Source: Nocardioides cavernaquae
GTDB taxonomy: Bacteria; Actinomycetota; Actinomycetes; Propionibacteriales; Nocardioidaceae
Assembly (NCBI RefSeq): GCF_003600895.1
Contig: NZ_QYRP01000002.1
Coordinates: 558,001 to 622,000, forward strand
Direction: 5' to 3'
DNA: 64,000 bases
Within the stretch, counting starts at the first letter, position 1. Every line of letters begins with the position of its first letter. The position numbers and the translations under genes were made by a program. The notes below the pieces were generated by a model. That model ran no database searches. It was not told the DNA's origin and saw nothing but the letters and a program-made list of their open reading frames with translations. Of this stretch, positions 7,133 through 15,012 are shown piece after piece.

Positions 7133-7981
7133 TCAGCCCAAGGGGACACGGCCCCACCGGTCAAAGGTGCGGTCGATCTCCGCGGGGTCGACGAAGGTGT
7201 CGAACGCCGACTTGGCTCGCTCGGAACTCACCGGATCACGCAGGACGTCGCTCGTCCACTTGAGACTCTGGCGCACGTCGCTGCCCACCTCGGGGTGATC
7301 AACAAACTCCGACATCACTTGGGCTATCTCGGCAGGGTCAGCGACCGCCATGAGGCGCCACAGGTCACCCAAGTCCTTGTCTCTGACCGACCCCTTGCGC
7401 GGCTCTCGGAGCCGCTCACCGATCTTCGAGCCCTTGGCCAAGATAAGCGCGGGGATCTCGGCGACGTGGATCTCAGTCGCGAGCCGAGGATCGGCGAAGT
7501 CTGTGATCGTGACCAGAGACCGGTTGAACGCAGCGAGCTCGAGTCCGAGCACGTTTCCAACCGCGAGTTTGCCGTGGGCATGCTGCAACGCCGGAACGCC
7601 TCGCTTGCTCCGACTCGCCGTGCCGGAGAGTCCGTGCGGAGCAAGCAGGTCGATCTTCTCGCGGAACGACCGGGTCCCGTCGGGCTCGTCGTACGGCTTC
7701 CTGCCCCACAGGCCTGGCCGTGCCGTCGTGCGGTGCTCGTAGCCGGCGTCCGCCAGAAGGGCCTCGATGCTGGGAACGTCGCCGACCAAACCGGGGGTCA
7801 CTCCGAGGTCGCCGTCGCCGGTCGGCATACGCGGCACGTCGAGATCCATCGTCCTCAGCAGGACGGCGTGCGCACCGACCAAGGTCAATGACCGGGCATG
7901 GATCGCGAGAACGTCGACGACGTTGATGATCGCGCGGCGGCTCCACTCGATCTCGGTGCGCGGCTCCTTGAAGTCGGTCAA
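7133..7981 (-). CDS. AbiEii-type nucleotidyltransferase toxin
   Basis: Protein of 282 residues. LVGAHAVLLRT (34-44) and TGDGDLGV (54-61, metal ligands D56 and D58) match the nucleotidyltransferase core of AbiEii/MNT-type toxins. A later basic segment, ILAKGSKIGERL...DKDLGDLWRLM, matches the conserved C-terminal motif of the family. It overlaps the upstream gene by ATGA, so the pair is translationally coupled. In type IV toxin-antitoxin and abortive-infection systems this protein transfers nucleotides and causes growth arrest unless restrained by AbiEi. The function here is inferred from motifs and gene order. Confidence 0.8.
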   Translation of the reverse strand: MTDFKEPRTEIEWSRRAIINVVDVLAIHARSLTLVGAHAVLLRTMDLDVPRMPTGDGDLGVTPGLVGDVPSIEALLADAGYEHRTTARPGLWGRKPYDEPDGTRSFREKIDLLAPHGLSGTASRSKRGVPALQHAHGKLAVGNVLGLELAAFNRSLVTITDFADPRLATEIHVAEIPALILAKGSKIGERLREPRKGSVRDKDLGDLWRLMAVADPAEIAQVMSEFVDHPEVGSDVRQSLKWTSDVLRDPVSSERAKSAFDTFVDPAEIDRTFDRWGRVPLG

Positions 7982-8739
7982 GCCACTCGCCTCCCCATGA
8001 GGATGTCGGCCTGCTCGACCATGCGGTCGATGCCACCGTAGGCATCGATGATGACCTGGTCGCGAGCGACGACCGCGGTTCCGGCGATGTCGACACGGCC
8101 GACCTCGCTCACGCCGTCGAACGGGATCAGCGTTACCCGCATGCCGAACGAACCGGGCTCCTTGCGCGCCAGGCTTGCGGCTTCGGCGGCACGGGCGACG
8201 TCCTCGACGTAAAGAACCGGCCAGGCCTCCCCCGCGCTGGACCGGTATCGGTTGGCTCCGGCGTCACCGGTGAGTGCGTAGTCGATGCCTGCCCCGCGAA
8301 GCGAGTCAGCGACCTCATCCGCGGACAGCCCCGCGGTGAAGTCCACCGCTCCGGGGCGGCGCGTCAGTCGCGCGGCGCGACCGGCACGGAACAGCAGGTC
8401 CGCTTCCTTCGCGGCGGCGACCCGACCGTCGGCATCGAGAAGTCCGATGCGAACCCAGCGCTGGCGCCACAGTTCGACGCCCGGAGTCGACGCCACGTCG
8501 AGCTCCGGGTCGAGCGCAAGACGTGCGGTCGCGATCGCATCCACATCCGCGAGGCCGGTGAAGCCGATCGGCTCCCCCAGGACCGTCAGAATCTCTTGCG
8601 CAAGGTCGAACGACGGACTCACCGCACCTGACTCGATCCGCGTGACCGTGGTCGGGGCAACGTCGACCAGCGCCGCGAGCTGACGAGCGCTCAGCCCGTT
8701 CACGCGGCGCAGCGTCGAGATCCGCTCAGCCAGGTCCAT
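7978..8739 (-). CDS. XRE-type antitoxin/regulator (AbiEi-like)
   Basis: Protein of 253 residues. The N-terminal about 60 residues form a Cro/C1-type helix-turn-helix (LSARQLAALVDVAPTTVTRIESG). The remainder contains GIDYALTGDAGANRY (about 155-170) and a following segment resembling the AbiEi C-terminal domain. It is the first gene of the toxin pair and the stop overlaps the toxin start. Classical AbiEi carries a winged helix rather than an XRE helix-turn-helix, so this is a variant. A 7-4-7 inverted repeat lies at the promoter, consistent with autorepression. Confidence 0.75.
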   Translation of the reverse strand: MDLAERISTLRRVNGLSARQLAALVDVAPTTVTRIESGAVSPSFDLAQEILTVLGEPIGFTGLADVDAIATARLALDPELDVASTPGVELWRQRWVRIGLLDADGRVAAAKEADLLFRAGRAARLTRRPGAVDFTAGLSADEVADSLRGAGIDYALTGDAGANRYRSSAGEAWPVLYVEDVARAAEAASLARKEPGSFGMRVTLIPFDGVSEVGRVDIAGTAVVARDQVIIDAYGGIDRMVEQADILMGRRVA

Positions 8740-8776
8740 GTACGCCAGTCTAGGTTAATGTTGCAGATATGCAACA
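8740..8776 (-). promoter_or_regulatory. Leaderless-type promoter and operator of the AbiE-like pair
   Basis: The inverted repeat TGTTGCA-GATA-TGCAACA spans 8759-8776. On the minus strand, TTGCAT inside it can serve as -35, and TAGACT 16 bases on can serve as -10. TAGACT ends 7 bases before the ATG at 8739, so the transcript is predicted to start at or near the A of the ATG. Binding of the XRE protein would cover the -35 box. Confidence 0.6.
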
Positions 8777-8798
8777 CACGCCGTGTGGCTGCGCCCGG

Positions 8799-8850
8799 TT
8801 CTCGGAAACTGCGTATTCCGTCTCGCACGGAACTCGCCAATTTTCGAGAA
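8799..8850. repeat. Widely spaced imperfect inverted repeat
   Basis: TTCTCGGAAA (8799-8808) and TTTTCGAGAA (8841-8850) are inverted copies with one mismatch, separated by 32 bp, in the gap upstream of the gene at 8913. It could be a protein-binding site near the element end. Chance similarity cannot be excluded. Confidence 0.25.
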
Positions 8851-8912
8851 CTGCACCCACCCCGCATCCGCCCGCCGGTCATCGAAGGGCGGAGTCTCGA
8901 TAGCCTCGGACC

Positions 8913-9194
8913 GTGAGCACCAAGGCGGAGCGCCGGGCGGCCCGAGCGAACGTCGCCGCCTACCACGAAGAACAGCTCGGCCGACTGGTCGAACGTCTGA
9001 CCGACGCGATCGACCGGCACCGAGCCGCAGAGCTCGGCGCCTTCGATGTCGACGAGGCGGCCTTCCAGTACTCCCGCGCAGCCAAGGAGCTGTGGAAGTT
9101 CTGCAACCTGGGCAACGTCGAGATCGCCGCCCGCATCATTGCCGAAGATCCGCCGACGGACTGGTGGGACCGTGGAGCACCTCGACAGCGCTGA
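8913..9194 (+). CDS. Small hypothetical protein
   Basis: Protein of 93 residues from GTG 8913. The sequence is mostly helical and charged (KAERRAARANVAAYHEEQLGRLVERLTDAIDRHRAAELGAFDVDEAAFQYSRA, given in part) and ends with TDWWDRG. I do not recognise a family. No strong ribosome-binding site precedes the GTG. It lies at the right edge of the accessory region, divergent from the AbiE-like pair. Coding appears real from coherent GC-rich codon use, but support is limited to that. Confidence 0.5.
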   Translation: MSTKAERRAARANVAAYHEEQLGRLVERLTDAIDRHRAAELGAFDVDEAAFQYSRAAKELWKFCNLGNVEIAARIIAEDPPTDWWDRGAPRQR

Positions 9195-9315
9195 CGAGAC
9201 CCCCCCCCAGGCATCCGTCGATGGCGACCTGTCACGTCCGTCCCGAAATCGGTACGATTGCGACAGTTGAACACACACCGATCGGCTGCCGCTGGGTCAC
9301 CAGTGATGGGGCCGA

Positions 9316-9340
9316 AGTGATGCACGAGAGTGATGCACGA
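9316..9340. repeat. 12-bp tandem direct repeat near element end
   Basis: AGTGATGCACGA occurs at 9316-9327 and again at 9329-9340, one base apart, with a related CAGTGATGG just before. The repeats lie in a gene-free interval (9195-9442) next to the truncated DUF255 gene. Short direct repeats like this can be arm sites for integrase or excisionase; that role is inference. Confidence 0.35.
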
Positions 9341-9442
9341 AGTCCCGGAAACGGTGTCCAACGGCGGCATTCGCCGAACCGACCCAAACCGCGATCAGGC
9401 CGCTGACCTGCGGTTTCGTCGATTTCCGCGAAAGGCCGTCGG

Positions 9443-9616
9443 TCAAGCCGCCTCGTGGCACCAGTGGCAGGCTGCGTAGCCCACCGACAGCAGCACCGGG
9501 ACGTTGCGGCGCCTTGCTTCCGCGAATGCCTCGGGCGACCACTCCCACCAGTCGACCGGGTTGTCGGCGTGCTGGAGGAGGTAGGGCGAGGTGGCGTCGG
9601 CGAGGCGGTTGGGCAT
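9443..9616 (-). pseudogene. 5' fragment of a DUF255 (YyaL-type) gene
   Basis: The 57-residue product begins [24 protein letters not shown] and continues to [10 protein letters not shown]. This is the highly conserved N-terminus of the DUF255 thioredoxin-domain family, whose members are usually well over 600 residues. The frame diverges immediately after CHWCH and stops within three codons. No continuation of the family sequence is seen on the minus strand to the left. The fragment lies at the junction between accessory and core DNA. The missing 3' part may lie beyond the left end of an inserted element, or may have been deleted. Confidence 0.7.
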
Positions 9617-9790
9617 GGCTCCCACGCTAGTGCGCACGCCTGACAGCGTGGCGACGGAGGCACCCGCCGGCCGCGGGGAACGATCACCTGCGGCCAGCGA
9701 GTGGCGTCATGAGCCTCCGCCGGGCCCGTCTCCCCGGTGCAAGGAAGGCGTTGCGCGCTGCGCCATGCCCCCTCGATCTCGGGAGTCACC

Positions 9791-9928
9791 ATGAAGAACG
9801 TCCTGCTCGGCACCGCAGTCCTGATCGCCGCAGGCGCACTGTCCGTTGCCACGGACGGCTCCGCACATGCGGCGCAGCCTGGGCACACGACGCACTCGAG
9901 AACGTGCGCCGTGGCCGGCTGCCCCTGA
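9791..9928 (+). CDS. Short secreted peptide
   Basis: Protein of 45 residues with GGGAG five bases before the ATG. Residues 1-27 form a signal peptide (Lys, then a hydrophobic stretch LLGTAVLIAAGAL, then a cleavage-like AHA-A). The mature part is only about 18 residues and contains two Cys (TCAVAGC). Function unknown. It converges on the membrane protein gene at 9932. It may be expressed, but the mature peptide is too short for a family assignment. Confidence 0.45.
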   Translation: MKNVLLGTAVLIAAGALSVATDGSAHAAQPGHTTHSRTCAVAGCP

Positions 9929-9931
9929 CCG

Positions 9932-10390
9932 TCAGCCCTCGCTGGAGCTCGACGCGCTCGGCGAGGGCGTCACCTCGGGCAGCTGGTCCTGGAGCTCGCC
10001 GCGACGCTCCAGCTTCGGGCCGCGCTCGCCCCACCCGCCGCCGGGGCCCCGCATGCCCGGACCATCGAGCCCTCCCGGGATGCGCACCATGATCCGGTCG
10101 CCGTGGTCGGGCCCCGCCGTGGCGCGGCCGAGCGCGAAGGCACCTCCCAGGCCGCCGAGTGCGAGCACGGTGATCACCGTGGCAGCCGCGACCTTCGGGC
10201 TGCTCACCCAGGCCAGGCGGTTCTTCTTCGCGGGCGCGGTCGCGGGTTCCCCTGCGACGGGCTGCCCTGCGGAGACCTCCGGCTGAACAGCCGTGTCAGT
10301 CGTGTCTGAAGGGGCTTCAGCGGTGGTCGGCCGGTCGGGGGTGGCCGGCTGGTCGGGGGTGGCCGGCTGCTCGGGGGTCTTGTCGTTCAT
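9932..10390 (-). CDS. Single-pass membrane protein, hypothetical
   Basis: Protein of 152 residues starting at ATG 10390 with AGAGGAAC upstream. The N-terminal about 55 residues are Pro/Thr/Ala-rich with repeated ATPDQP/ATPDRP units. A single transmembrane helix follows (VAAATVITVLALGGLGGAFAL). The C-terminal part is Gly/Pro-rich, then charged, and ends in a Ser-rich tail. It lies directly downstream, in the same direction, of a two-component system, from which it is separated by a strong hairpin. It may be an envelope protein under that control; no enzymatic motif is visible. Confidence 0.65.
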   Translation of the reverse strand: MNDKTPEQPATPDQPATPDRPTTAEAPSDTTDTAVQPEVSAGQPVAGEPATAPAKKNRLAWVSSPKVAAATVITVLALGGLGGAFALGRATAGPDHGDRIMVRIPGGLDGPGMRGPGGGWGERGPKLERRGELQDQLPEVTPSPSASSSSEG

Positions 10391-10505
10391 CGGGGTTCCT
10401 CTCGTTCGGTGTGCCCCCAGCACACACCGCCCCGCTGGGCACCTCCCCTGAACAACCTGTGCCCCACCTGTGAGCGATGGGCCCGGCAGTAGCCCGCCAG
10501 AAATG

Positions 10506-10548
10506 GCGTGAAGGCTTTTCGTCGGCATGTGACGAAAAGCCTTCACGC
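10506..10548. terminator. 18-bp perfect hairpin, member of a two-copy repeat family
   Basis: An 18-bp perfect stem (10506-10523 with 10531-10548) encloses the 7-base loop GGCATGT. The stem contains AAGGCTTTTCGTC. It lies just downstream of the sensor kinase gene (stop at 10574) and upstream of the next gene. It is the inverted-orientation relative of the hairpin at 22322-22362. A terminator role is plausible because both copies lie at gene ends. Confidence 0.7.
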
Positions 10549-10573
10549 TCCTCCGGGGTCGGCCCCCGGGGCG

Positions 10574-11998
10574 TCAGGACGGGAGGGTGAGCGTGAACGT
10601 CGTGTCGCCCGGGACGGACTCGAGCGTCAGCGTGCCGCCGTGCGCCTCCGCGATGGCACGCGCCAAGGAGAGCCCCAGGCCGGCCCCACCCGAGTCACGG
10701 GTCCGGCTGGCGTCACCGCGGGTGAAGCGCTCGAAGACGTGCGCCTGCAGGTCAACAGGCACGCCGGGGCCGTCGTCGTGGACGGATACCCGGGTGCCGT
10801 CGGACGCTGCGCTGATGGCGACCGTGACCGTCGTCCCGGACGGGGCGTGCCGGCTCGCGTTGGCCAGCAGGTTGGCCAGGACCTGGTGCAGCCGAGGACC
10901 GTCACCGGTCACCTCGACGGCATCCTCGGGCAGCTCCATGCGCCACTGGTGGTCCGGCGCGACCACACGCGCATCGGCGACCGCCTCGATCGCCAACCGC
11001 GAGAGATCGACCTCCTCGCGCGCCAGCGGCCGGCCCTGGTCGAGACGGGCGAGCAACAGCAGGTCCTCGACGAGAGCGGTCATCCGGTGCGACTCCCCCT
11101 GCACCTTGCCGAGGACGAGGAGCACCTGGTCCGGCGCGGCATCGGCACGGAGCCCGAGCTCGGCATAGCCCTGGATCGTCGCGAGCGGCGTCCGCAGCTC
11201 GTGCGAGGCGTCCGCGACGAACTGCCGCACCTGTTGCTCACTGCGATGGCGCGCATCCAGCGAGGTCTCCATGTGGCCGAGGAGCGTGTTCAGCGCGGAG
11301 CCGACCTGACCGACCTCCGTGCGTTCGTCGGTGAGCTGATCGGGCACGCGTGCGGTCAGGCCGACCTCGCCGGTCGACAGCTGCAGGCCGGCGACCTCGT
11401 GCGCGGTCTGCGCGACCGCGCGCAGCGGTCGTAGCTGGCGGCGTACGACGATCACGGCGAGGCCGCCCGCGACGCCGACCGCCAGCACCGTGAACCCGAT
11501 GCTCCAGCCGACGAGCTCGTTGATGGTCTCGTCCATGCGGGTCGTGGGGAGACCACTGACGAGCGTCGCTTCACCCAGGTCCCTGACCACAACCCGGTAA
11601 CGCCCCAGGTCGTCAATCTCGCTGGTCTGCGGCCGGCCGTTCGCGGGCAGCGAGGCAAGCCGGCGAAGAGCCTCCGGGCCGAGCGCTGTTTCGGTCAGTC
11701 CTGACTGGACAGCACCGGCCGATCCATCGGACGTGATGACAGCGGTCAGGGTGCCGACTCCCCGTCCGCGGGGGTTGTCGAAGCGTGGGTCACGCCCCGG
11801 TCCGCCTGGCATGCCCATCACCAGCCGCTGAGCAGCCCGGACGTCATCATCGAGCTGGTCGGCGAGGTGATCCCTGAGCACCGCGGTGGTGAGCGCAGAG
11901 ACCAGCAGGCCCACCAGCGCGACCAGCAGGACGACCGTGGCAACCAGCCGGGCGGTCATCGAGGCCGGCACCAGGCGGCGTACGGACAGGTCCATCAC
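10574..11998 (-). CDS. Two-component sensor histidine kinase
   Basis: Protein of 474 residues. Two transmembrane helices (about 18-42 and 163-187) flank an extracytoplasmic sensor of about 120 residues. HAMP follows, then an H box with His266 in FVADASHELRTPLA. The ATPase domain has an N box (LHQVLANLLANASRHAP), a G1 box (DDGPGVP) and a G2 box (GGAGLGLSLAR). It belongs to the EnvZ/PhoR-like class of membrane kinases. It is the second gene of an operon with the response regulator (ATGA overlap). The signal is unknown; the sensor has Gly/Pro/Arg-rich stretches and no recognised ligand motif. Confidence 0.93.
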   Translation of the reverse strand: MMDLSVRRLVPASMTARLVATVVLLVALVGLLVSALTTAVLRDHLADQLDDDVRAAQRLVMGMPGGPGRDPRFDNPRGRGVGTLTAVITSDGSAGAVQSGLTETALGPEALRRLASLPANGRPQTSEIDDLGRYRVVVRDLGEATLVSGLPTTRMDETINELVGWSIGFTVLAVGVAGGLAVIVVRRQLRPLRAVAQTAHEVAGLQLSTGEVGLTARVPDQLTDERTEVGQVGSALNTLLGHMETSLDARHRSEQQVRQFVADASHELRTPLATIQGYAELGLRADAAPDQVLLVLGKVQGESHRMTALVEDLLLLARLDQGRPLAREEVDLSRLAIEAVADARVVAPDHQWRMELPEDAVEVTGDGPRLHQVLANLLANASRHAPSGTTVTVAISAASDGTRVSVHDDGPGVPVDLQAHVFERFTRGDASRTRDSGGAGLGLSLARAIAEAHGGTLTLESVPGDTTFTLTLPS

Positions 11999-12714
11999 TC
12001 ACTGGCCTTCAGGACGTAGCCCGCGCCGCGCATGGTGTGGATCATCGGCGTGCGGCCGGCGTCGACCTTCTTGCGGAGGTAGGAGATGTAGAGCTCGACG
12101 ACGTTGGCCTGGCCGCCGAAGTCGTAGTTCCACACGCGGTCGAGGATCTGTGCCTTCGACAGCACTCGGCGCGGGTTGCGCATGAGGTAGCGGAGCAGCT
12201 CGAACTCGGTCGCGGTCAGCGCGATCTCGTCGCCGCCACGGAACACCTCGTGGCTGTCCTCATCCAGCGTCAGGTCACCGACGGTCAGCACGGGGCTCTC
12301 GCGTCGGGCGGTCGCACCCGCCCGGCGCAGCTGCCCGCGGAGTCGCGCGACGACCTCCTCGAGCGAGAACGGCTTGGTCACGTAGTCGTCGCCGCCCGCG
12401 GTCAGCCCGGCCACCCGGTCCTCCACGGAGTCGCGGGCGGTCAGGAACACGACAGGTACGTCGCGCTGGTGCTGCCGCACGCGCCGGAGCACCTCGAGCC
12501 CGTCGAAGTCGGGCAGCATCATGTCGAGGACGATCGCGTCGGGGCGGACCTCCTTCGCGGCCGCAACGGCAGCACGCCCCGTGTGCGCGACGCTGATCTC
12601 CCAGCCCTCGTAGCGCAGCGCCATGCTCAGCAGCTCGGCGATGTTGACCTCGTCATCCACCACGAGGACGCGGAGCGGGCTGCCGTCGGCATGGGTCAGG
12701 GGCGCACTCGTCAT
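11995..12714 (-). CDS. OmpR-family response regulator
   Basis: Protein of 239 residues from the ATG at 12714, chosen because the receiver domain begins about ten residues later. The receiver has the acidic pair D20-D21, phosphoacceptor D64 (IVLDMMLP) and the KPFS lysine. A C-terminal winged helix follows (LTATEFELLRYLMRNPRRVLSKAQILDRVWNYDF...VVELYISYLRKKVD). It is paired with the kinase downstream by a 4-bp overlap. Its targets are unknown; the membrane protein beyond the hairpin is a candidate. The best-matching type is the MprA/TrcR-like group of actinobacteria. Confidence 0.93.
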   Translation of the reverse strand: MTSAPLTHADGSPLRVLVVDDEVNIAELLSMALRYEGWEISVAHTGRAAVAAAKEVRPDAIVLDMMLPDFDGLEVLRRVRQHQRDVPVVFLTARDSVEDRVAGLTAGGDDYVTKPFSLEEVVARLRGQLRRAGATARRESPVLTVGDLTLDEDSHEVFRGGDEIALTATEFELLRYLMRNPRRVLSKAQILDRVWNYDFGGQANVVELYISYLRKKVDAGRTPMIHTMRGAGYVLKASE

Positions 12715-12791
12715 GCGACCAGCATGCCGCGCGCAGACCTCAACGACATCGGAGGAGCCTGTGCGTTCCCTGTGAACCAGCCGTCGGCAGG

Positions 12792-12838
12792 GTCGAGTGC
12801 GCAGCCATGTGGCGAACACAGCCGCCTGCGCACTCGAC
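12792..12838. promoter_or_regulatory. 12-bp inverted repeat between regulator and thioredoxin genes
   Basis: GTCGAGTGCGCA (12792-12803) and TGCGCACTCGAC (12827-12838) are perfect inverted copies 23 bp apart, 21 bp upstream of the thioredoxin start and 77 bp upstream of the response regulator start. It could be an operator shared by the divergent genes or a leader hairpin of the thioredoxin mRNA. Confidence 0.45.
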
Positions 12839-12859
12839 TCGACGGGTTAGCGTGGAGGC

Positions 12860-13222
12860 ATGGCCACCATCGAGCTGACCACCGACAACTTCGTCTCCGA
12901 GGTCGAGGGCAACGACATCCTGCTCGTCGACTTCTGGGCCAGCTGGTGCGGACCGTGCCGCCAGTTCGCCCCCGTCTACGAGGCCGCCTCGGAGAAGCAC
13001 GCCGACATCGCCTTCGGGTCGGTCAACACCGAGGAGCAGCAGCAGCTCTCGAGCGAGTTCCAGGTGACGTCGATCCCGACGCTGATGGTCTTCCGCGACC
13101 AGATCCTGGTGTTCGCGCAGCCGGGTGCCCTGCCGCCGGCGAGCCTCGAGCAGCTGATCACCGCGGTCCGCGGACTCGACATGGACGACGTCCGCAAGCA
13201 GATCGCCGAGTCGAGCTCCTAG
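12860..13222 (+). CDS. trxA: Thioredoxin
   Basis: Protein of 120 residues with the thioredoxin fold and active site WASWCGPC (C30 and C33), followed by RQFAPVYE. The cis-proline segment TSIPTLMVF is present. It reduces protein disulfides in the cytoplasm and is recharged by thioredoxin reductase. The C-terminal extension LDMDDVRKQIAESSS after the core is slightly longer than in the shortest thioredoxins. It is monocistronic: divergent from the response regulator and ended by a hairpin facing the gene at 13335. Confidence 0.93.
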   Translation: MATIELTTDNFVSEVEGNDILLVDFWASWCGPCRQFAPVYEAASEKHADIAFGSVNTEEQQQLSSEFQVTSIPTLMVFRDQILVFAQPGALPPASLEQLITAVRGLDMDDVRKQIAESSS

Positions 13223-13267
13223 GCGGGCCGCGAGCAGGCTGGCCCGACTGCCCGCCCGGAACTGGTG

Positions 13268-13316
13268 GCAACTGGCACCAGGACGGCCGGTTCAACCGCC
13301 CGCTGGGACCAGTTGC
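13268..13316. terminator. Imperfect hairpin between convergent genes
   Basis: GCAACTGGCACCAG (13268-13281) pairs with CTGGGACCAGTTGC (13303-13316) with two mismatches. A smaller inner CGGTT/AACCG stem lies in the loop. It lies between the thioredoxin stop and the end of the convergent membrane-protein gene, the expected place for a bidirectional terminator. Confidence 0.5.
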
Positions 13317-13334
13317 GGCCCCCGGCCGCGTGGC

Positions 13335-13562
13335 TCACGACTCGGGCGTGTCGTCCTGGTCCGAGCCGTAGACACCGGCGTCGTTGGCGGCCTTGGCCTT
13401 CTTGATCTGCCTGGTGAAGTTCCACAGCAGCAGCGCGGTGGCGATGATCAGGCCGAACAGCACGAAGAATCCGAGCCACCCCGCGACGACGTCCTCGTCC
13501 TTCGGGACGGATTCGGCCAGGGGAAGCACGTGCGCGATGAACATGGCCCCATCCTCCCCCAT
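13335..13562 (-). CDS. Small single-pass membrane protein
   Basis: Protein of 75 residues. One transmembrane helix (VVAGWLGFFVLFGLIIATALLLWNF, residues about 25-48) is followed by a basic cytoplasmic segment (TRQIKKAKAAND) and an acidic tail. The start at 13562 overlaps the stop of the amidase gene by one base (TGATG), which supports it over the internal Met at residue 7. Small proteins of this type commonly follow mca in related actinobacteria, but I know no function for them. Confidence 0.65.
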   Translation of the reverse strand: MGEDGAMFIAHVLPLAESVPKDEDVVAGWLGFFVLFGLIIATALLLWNFTRQIKKAKAANDAGVYGSDQDDTPES

Positions 13563-14446
13563 CAGCCGCCCGATCCTTCACGCAGCCCGGCGAAGAGGTC
13601 CGTCTCCGGGAGCTCGGTCTCCACGTCGGACCACACCAGCTCGAAGTCCTCGTGCGGCCAGACCCGCTTCTGGACCTCCAGCGGGACCGCGAACCAGAAC
13701 CCGTCCGGGTCGATCTGGGTGGCGTGTGCGAGCAGCGCCCGGTCACGCACCTCGAAGTAGTCACCGCACGGCACGCGCGTGGTGATCCGGTCATCCCAGG
13801 CCGGGTCCGGCTGCCAGGTGGCCAGCCGCTCGGCGTAGGGCGACTCGAGGCCGATCTCGACCATGGCTTCGTTGATCGCGATCGCGCGCGGCCGGTTGAA
13901 CGTGTGGTGGAAGTAGAGCTTCGAGGCCTGCCACGGCTCGCCCGCGTCGGGATAGCGCTCCGGATCGGCTGCCGCGTGGAACGCCTCCACCGACACGTTG
14001 TGGCACTGGATGTGGTCGGGGTGCGGGTAGCCGCCCCGCTCGTCGTACGTCGTGACGACCTGCGGGCGGAACGACCGGATCAACCTGACCAGCGGCTCGG
14101 CCGCGACCGCGACGTCCTGGAGCGCGAAGCATCCGTCCGGGAGCGGCGGCTTCGGGTCGCCCTCGGGCCAGCCGGAGTCGATGAAGCCGAGCCAGTCCTG
14201 GGTGACGCCCAGGATCTCGCGAGCGGCCTCCATCTCGGCGCGGCGTACCTCATGGATGTTCTCGAGGATCCCGGGCCGGTCCATGTTCGGGTTGAGCACG
14301 GAACCGCGCTCACCACCGGTGCAGGTCACGACGTGCACGTCGACGCCCTCCGCGACGTACATCGCAGTGCTTGCCGCGCCCTTGCTCGACTCGTCGTCGG
14401 GGTGGGCATGCACGTGCATCAGCCGGAGCGGCTCCTGGGGAGGCAT
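13562..14446 (-). CDS. mca: Mycothiol S-conjugate amidase
   Basis: Protein of 294 residues of the PIG-L/LmbE zinc deacetylase family. The metal-binding AHPDDE lies at 14-19 and a second ligand region is YPHPDHIQCH. Length and the sequence around GGYPHPDH match Mca, which cleaves mycothiol S-conjugates to a mercapturate and GlcN-inositol for export of toxic thiol adducts. MshB is a close paralogue and is the main alternative. The YFHHTFNRPRAIAINEAM segment and the overall length fit Mca. It is likely co-transcribed with the small membrane protein downstream. Confidence 0.85.
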   Translation of the reverse strand: MPPQEPLRLMHVHAHPDDESSKGAASTAMYVAEGVDVHVVTCTGGERGSVLNPNMDRPGILENIHEVRRAEMEAAREILGVTQDWLGFIDSGWPEGDPKPPLPDGCFALQDVAVAAEPLVRLIRSFRPQVVTTYDERGGYPHPDHIQCHNVSVEAFHAAADPERYPDAGEPWQASKLYFHHTFNRPRAIAINEAMVEIGLESPYAERLATWQPDPAWDDRITTRVPCGDYFEVRDRALLAHATQIDPDGFWFAVPLEVQKRVWPHEDFELVWSDVETELPETDLFAGLREGSGG

Positions 14447-14487
14447 GCGGAGATTCTAGGGAAGGGTGCGCGTGGCACCATGTCGCC

Positions 14488-14883
14488 GTGACCGATCTCG
14501 CCGACCGCTATGGCCGTACGCCGCGTCCCAGGAGCCCGCGTCGTGGCTGGGTGATCGTCGCGATCGTCGTGGCGACGCCGTTCCTGGCCTGGCTGGCCTG
14601 GGTGATCTGGATCTTCTCGACCCCGTCGGTCCAGTCCGAGATCGAGTCGTTCTCGATCCCCGACGCACACACCGCCGTCGCGGTCGTCAACGTGACGCTG
14701 TCCGACGACGCGGTGGATCCGACGTGTCGACTCCAGGCAGCCTCGACCGACAAGACCACGGTGGGCGAGCAGCGGTTCACCCCGGTCGAGGGCAGCAACC
14801 GCGTGGAGTTCCGCACCGAGCGCCAGGCCACCTCGGTCGAGCTGATCGGGTGCACGGCCAAGGGCCAGACGACCCCCCGCTGA
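14488..14883 (+). CDS. DUF4307 membrane protein
   Basis: Protein of 131 residues from GTG 14488, placed just before the conserved TDLADRYGR start. One transmembrane helix (GWVIVAIVVATPFLAWLAWVIWIF, about 20-43) is followed by an exported domain with two Cys (C near 85 and in IGCTAKG). This matches the actinobacterial DUF4307 family, usually found divergent from mca as here. Function is unknown. The gene lies upstream of greA in the same direction with a gap of about 130 bp. Confidence 0.75.
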   Translation: MTDLADRYGRTPRPRSPRRGWVIVAIVVATPFLAWLAWVIWIFSTPSVQSEIESFSIPDAHTAVAVVNVTLSDDAVDPTCRLQAASTDKTTVGEQRFTPVEGSNRVEFRTERQATSVELIGCTAKGQTTPR

Positions 14884-15012
14884 GCGGCCGACCGGCGAAA
14901 ATGCGTCTGCGGAGCGTCGGATTGCTACGCTTGATCCTTTGCGATTCCGACATGGGTGCGCGCGATCAGCTCGCGGTGCACTCCCCCCACGCTGAATGCA
15001 GGAGTGATCACC

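Noticed and set aside
9200..9208. Run of nine C residues as an invertible or phase-variable tract
   Set aside because: It follows the stop of the small gene at 9194 and is not in a promoter or coding region that I can support.
9232..9888. Minus-strand frame covering the DUF255 fragment in another phase
   Set aside because: Its translation shows no family similarity and does not continue the DUF255 sequence, so it is not a frameshifted remainder.
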